NCBI RefSeq assembly: GCF_002140975.2
Contig: NZ_CP147247.1
Location: 1,922,001-1,986,000 of the forward strand
DNA from: Enterococcus sp. 9E7_DIV0242
GTDB lineage: Bacteria > Bacillota > Bacilli > Lactobacillales > Enterococcaceae
Direction of reading: 5' to 3'
Length of the DNA: 64,000 bases
Shown here: positions 61,071 through 64,000 of the stretch, piece after piece
Layout of the letters: each line of letters opens with the position of its first letter
Numbering within the stretch: position 1 is the first letter of the stretch
The notes under the pieces: generated by a model
Database searches by the model: none
Told to the model about the DNA's origin: nothing
Seen by the model: only the letters and a program-made list of their open reading frames with translations
Translations under genes and position numbers: made by a program

Positions 61071-62684
61071 TTATTTCCCATCTTTTAGCATCAGTACATC
61101 CGAATAACAGCCAGTGATCTTCGTGACCTTCTGTTGATTGATCAACAGAAAGTGCTGGAACATCTTTTCCAGAAAATATCGATCATGAGAAACTGTCAGC
61201 AGCGTTCCTTCGAACGTTTCGAGAATCTCTTCAATTTCCTCTCTGGTCTCAATGTCCAAATGATTTGTCGGCTCATCCAGTAGTAAAAAATTGACTTGCT
61301 TTTGCATCAATTTTGCCAACTCTAATCGCACCTTTTCACCGCCACTTAAAAAACGCAGCTGCGTCATGACGTCATCCTTATAAAAAGAATAGCCAGCCAA
61401 TATCCGTCGACTTTCCTGTTCCCCCAACGAGCATTCATACATGAACTCCTGCAAAATCGTTCGTTGCGGCTGCTCAAAATCGATCATTTGAGGCAGATAG
61501 CCAATCACTACATTACTACCAAGCTTTAGCTCTCCGTCGTCTAGCATTTCTTCACCCATGATCAAGCGCATCAAGGTTGTTTTCCCAGCACCATTTTCGC
61601 CGATGATCGCCAGTCGTTCCTTCCAGTAAAGTGAAAAATCACTTTCGGTGAACAAGGTACGCGAGGCATAGCTTTTTTGTATATGTTTTCCTACTAGTAC
61701 TTCCTTACCTGAACGATCAGCCTTCTGAAAATTCTTGTTTCCAAGGTTATTGGTTTCTTCTTTCGGTTTAGCTATTTTCTGGATTTTTTCAAGCCGATGT
61801 TCTAATTGCTTCGCTTTTTTAAAGAACTTTTCGTTGTCTCCCTCGTGCCCCCATTGACGGAACCTTCGTATCGCCAGCTTCATTTTCTGGATTTCCTTCT
61901 GCTGTTCCGCAAAATCTTTTCGCAGCTTCTCTAACCGTGCTTCCTTCAATGCCTTATAAGCTGTATAATTGCCAGGATAAGTCCAACCCTGGCCATCCTC
62001 TATTTCAACAATTTTTTCTACAACATTGTTAAGAAACTGCCGGTCATGAGAAACAATGATACAGGCCGTCTTTTCATGGACCAGATATCCTTCCAGCCAT
62101 TGAATCCGTTGAACATCCAAATGGTTTGTTGGCTCATCTAATAGAAGAATATCCTTTTGCTGCAAAAGGATGCGAGCCAGATTAATAATCGTCTGTTCTC
62201 CTCCACTCAATGCACTAAAGGTTTGACTTAAAAGATGCGCCACAGCTAACCCATTCGTGATCATTTCCAATCGACTCTCAACTTCGTAGCCGCCAGCTGC
62301 TTCAAATGCTTCTTGCACCTTACCATAGCGAGCTAGCGTCTTCTCTATATCCTCTTCCGGGTCACACATCTGCTGCTCCAACACCTTTAACTGCTTTTGC
62401 AAATGATTCACCTGTTCAAACGAAGCCAACAGATAATCCCTGACGATTGTCTGCTCTGCTTCTGGCACTTGTGCCAAATAACCTACAGCAGCATTTTTCC
62501 TGATACTGATCGTCCCTTTGTCCGCTACCTCCAAGCCCATGATCATTTTTAAAACAGTCGATTTACCGGAGCCATTCGTTCCTACAAGACCAATACGCTC
62601 TCCTTCTTCTACTTTTAAGCTTAAGTTTTCAAACAATGGGTACGTACTATAGTTTTTTTCTATTCCTTGTAATTGAATCAACAT
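61071..62684 (-). CDS. ABC-F family ATPase, ribosome-associated
   Basis: This 537-residue protein has two ABC domains and no transmembrane segment. Domain 1 has Walker A GLVGTNGSGKST near 33-44, LSGGEQTIINLARILL and DEPTNHLDVQRI. A linker of about 80 residues is rich in Lys and Glu (residues 240-320). Domain 2 has IIGENGAGKTTLM, LSGGEKVRLELAKLM and DEPTNHLDIETRE. ABC-F proteins act on the ribosomal E site, some giving antibiotic resistance. Which subclass this is cannot be told by eye. Confidence 0.88.
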   Translation of the reverse strand: MLIQLQGIEKNYSTYPLFENLSLKVEEGERIGLVGTNGSGKSTVLKMIMGLEVADKGTISIRKNAAVGYLAQVPEAEQTIVRDYLLASFEQVNHLQKQLKVLEQQMCDPEEDIEKTLARYGKVQEAFEAAGGYEVESRLEMITNGLAVAHLLSQTFSALSGGEQTIINLARILLQQKDILLLDEPTNHLDVQRIQWLEGYLVHEKTACIIVSHDRQFLNNVVEKIVEIEDGQGWTYPGNYTAYKALKEARLEKLRKDFAEQQKEIQKMKLAIRRFRQWGHEGDNEKFFKKAKQLEHRLEKIQKIAKPKEETNNLGNKNFQKADRSGKEVLVGKHIQKSYASRTLFTESDFSLYWKERLAIIGENGAGKTTLMRLIMGEEMLDDGELKLGSNVVIGYLPQMIDFEQPQRTILQEFMYECSLGEQESRRILAGYSFYKDDVMTQLRFLSGGEKVRLELAKLMQKQVNFLLLDEPTNHLDIETREEIEEILETFEGTLLTVSHDRYFLEKMFQHFLLINQQKVTKITGCYSDVLMLKDGK

Positions 62685-63036
62685 TTTATTCCTCTTCCTG
62701 CCATTCAGTATCGTTCTACAGGAATCTCAACACTCGTTGAATTTTTGATCAAAAAAAGCCACAGGAAATATACCTATGACTTATCTTGTTATTTAATTCA
62801 TTTATGGAATTCACATGAATAAGTCTGAATGGTCTCTTTATTTGATTTTTTCTTCATTTTTAGACACACTAATGCCTTGAACGAAAAAATCGGAAATAAT
62901 GTTATAGCAAAAATAAATGAAGCCAAGAAAATCGAAAACTCTATATGTTATTTTTGACATAACGACCATCACGCTTATTCACCACCCTGTTCTTTTTTTG
63001 TTATTGTATCATGAAGCAAGTCTAACTGCAATCTGC
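62685..63036. other. Intergenic region with the fosX terminator
   Basis: This 352-bp AT-rich gap has no gene. On the minus strand, GTCATAGG and CCTGTGGC (62780-62758) pair and are followed by TTTTTTT (about 62757-62751). This is a terminator for the fosX transcript. Confidence 0.55.
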
Positions 63037-63435
63037 TTATTTGTTGTATCGTCTCAGGCGCTCCTCTAAAGTACCTGTGTGAAGCTCAAACAAATGGTTG
63101 TCATAATCATAAAAATAGATCGACTGTCCTTCACCCGAAACACGGCGCCGCTCATCTTTGATCGTCAAACTAAGTGTTCGAATTTTTTCAAGATAGATAG
63201 GCACTTCTGATGTCTCTATTTTGAACGCAATATGATTATAGGTTTTAGATGGCAGGCTCTCCCCCTCCATTATAGCGATCCATAGTTCTCCGATCAGAAA
63301 AAACTTTTCCTTAGCTATTGAAAAAGTATCTGTTCCACTTGAATAAACCTCTTTGGCATCAAAAATCGTTTGAAAAAAAAGGGTTGCTTTCTTTAAATCA
63401 TGAACTATAAATGTCATGTGGCTTAATCCTTGCAA
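63037..63435 (-). CDS. fosX: FosX-type fosfomycin resistance protein (TTG start)
   Basis: This 132-residue glyoxalase/VOC-fold protein matches FosX of Listeria closely: LSHMTFIVHDLKKATLFFQ at 4-22, KEKFFLIGELWIAIMEG near 46-62, TYNHIAFKI near 69 (metal His), GQSIYFYDYDNHLFELHTG near 106-124 (metal Glu) and the end GTLEERLRRY. FosX hydrates the epoxide of fosfomycin using Mn2+. The start is a TTG at 63435 with AGGAGGAG six bases upstream. That gives the family length, whereas the ATG at 63498 adds unrelated residues. It sits 82 bp after leuS. Confidence 0.88.
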   Translation of the reverse strand: MQGLSHMTFIVHDLKKATLFFQTIFDAKEVYSSGTDTFSIAKEKFFLIGELWIAIMEGESLPSKTYNHIAFKIETSEVPIYLEKIRTLSLTIKDERRRVSGEGQSIYFYDYDNHLFELHTGTLEERLRRYNK

Positions 63436-63517
63436 ACGCCTCTCCTCCTCTACTTGGTCAACTGTTCCAAAAAGAAGCAGGTGGGGAATTCCACACACTG
63501 CTTCCTACTATACTTCA

Positions 63518-64000
63518 TTAATTCGCAACGATGTTTACTAGCTTATCCGGAATAACAATCACTTTACGGATCGTCTTTCCTTCAAGGAACGGCTTCATGT
63601 GTTCTGACGCCTTTGCTGTTTCTTCAAGCTCTTCTTTGCTCAAACCACGTGCCACAGTGGCTTTATCTCTGACTTTCCCATTGACTTGGAAAACCACTTC
63701 GATTTCGTCTTCAACCAATTTACTTTCATCATAAACCGGCCAAGCTACATAAGTCAGGCTCTCTTCGTTTCCAAGAATTGCCCATAGCTCTTCACTGATA
63801 TGTGGTGCAAGTGGTGCAAGCAATTGAACAAAGCCTTCAATATACTCATAAGGAAGAACCTCTGCCTTATTCGCTTCATTGACAAACACCATCAGTTGAG
63901 AGATTGCTGTATTGAAATGCAGCTGCTCATAATCCTCTGTCACTTTTTTCACAGTTTGATGATACACTTTTGTCAGCTTGTCATCATTCATTGTTGTGAT
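63518..64000 (-). CDS. leuS: Leucyl-tRNA synthetase, C-terminal part (partial)
   Basis: The frame is open to the window edge. The visible 160 residues form the anticodon-binding domain and C-terminal domain of Leu[22 protein letters not shown] near the start, [18 protein letters not shown], then [15 protein letters not shown] and the end [17 protein letters not shown]. The catalytic domains lie outside the window. It charges tRNA-Leu with leucine. Confidence 0.95.
   Translation of the reverse strand: MTTMNDDKLTKVYHQTVKKVTEDYEQLHFNTAISQLMVFVNEANKAEVLPYEYIEGFVQLLAPLAPHISEELWAILGNEESLTYVAWPVYDESKLVEDEIEVVFQVNGKVRDKATVARGLSKEELEETAKASEHMKPFLEGKTIRKVIVIPDKLVNIVAN

Overview
The window looks like a chromosomal segment of a low-GC lactic acid bacterium, most probably an Enterococcus close to E. 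faecalis. The grounds are AT-rich DNA with strong AGGAGG ribosome binding sites, a WxL surface-protein locus, a T-box-controlled amino-acid transporter, and a gene order (ddl, sugar-acid cassette, rplY, peptide-binding protein, ABC transporter, leuS) that I remember from E. faecalis around EF0801-EF0843. That synteny comes from memory and was not searched. Both ends are cut inside genes: ddl on the left and leuS on the right. I see no rRNA, tRNA or CRISPR.

Region 1 (1-14.8 kb) is nearly all on the minus strand. After ddl, a UPF0178 protein and a degenerate GyrB-like protein comes a catabolic and transport cassette. Read in its own direction it runs: PRD/EIIB activator, small PRD protein, SFCGS protein, DUF4312, DUF4311 and DUF4310, a PTS IIC, a small membrane protein, a DUF871 (MupG-like) glycosidase, a cog3964 deacetylase, a DgaE-type ammonia-lyase, a DgaF-type KDGP aldolase and a KDG kinase. 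The enzymes suggest that an N-acylated amino-sugar acid is deacetylated, deaminated to 2-keto-3-deoxygluconate-6-phosphate and cleaved to pyruvate and glyceraldehyde-3-phosphate. The DUF4310/4311/4312/SFCGS proteins look like an uncharacterised transporter. A 112-bp tandem repeat carrying two hairpins per unit lies just before the DUF4312 gene.

Region 2 (14.8-38.7 kb) is ordinary core and accessory genome: oxidoreductase, solitary MazF, uridine kinase, GNAT, HAD phosphatases, a secreted matrixin-like protease, a TetR/quinone-oxidoreductase pair with two operators, deoxynucleoside kinase, pseudouridine synthase, lactate dehydrogenase, cardiolipin synthase, a small alarmone synthetase with a PDZ/Lon-like protease, a symporter/YitT/peptidase operon, and rplY behind an attenuator-like leader.

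Region 3 (38.7-55.6 kb) is a minus-strand cell-surface operon: a 1464-residue WxL adhesin, a small sortase substrate, two WxL proteins, a DUF916/DUF3324 partner, a membrane protein, a catalytically dead signal peptidase homologue, an intact signal peptidase and a YfhO protein. Upstream is a winged-helix regulator. Upstream of that is a tyrosine recombinase gene enclosed by two identical 25-bp sites in opposite orientation (9-bp arms, 7-bp asymmetric core). I interpret 52288-53915 as a self-contained invertible DNA element whose left end carries an outward promoter aimed at the regulator, so it is a candidate phase switch for the WxL operon. A strong terminator separates it from a Mga-like regulator on the right.

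Region 4 (55.6-64 kb) holds a DUF960 protein, a peptide-binding lipoprotein, two tandem T-box leaders (probably histidine) before an amino-acid ABC transporter, an ABC-F protein, FosX with a TTG start, and the 3' end of leuS.
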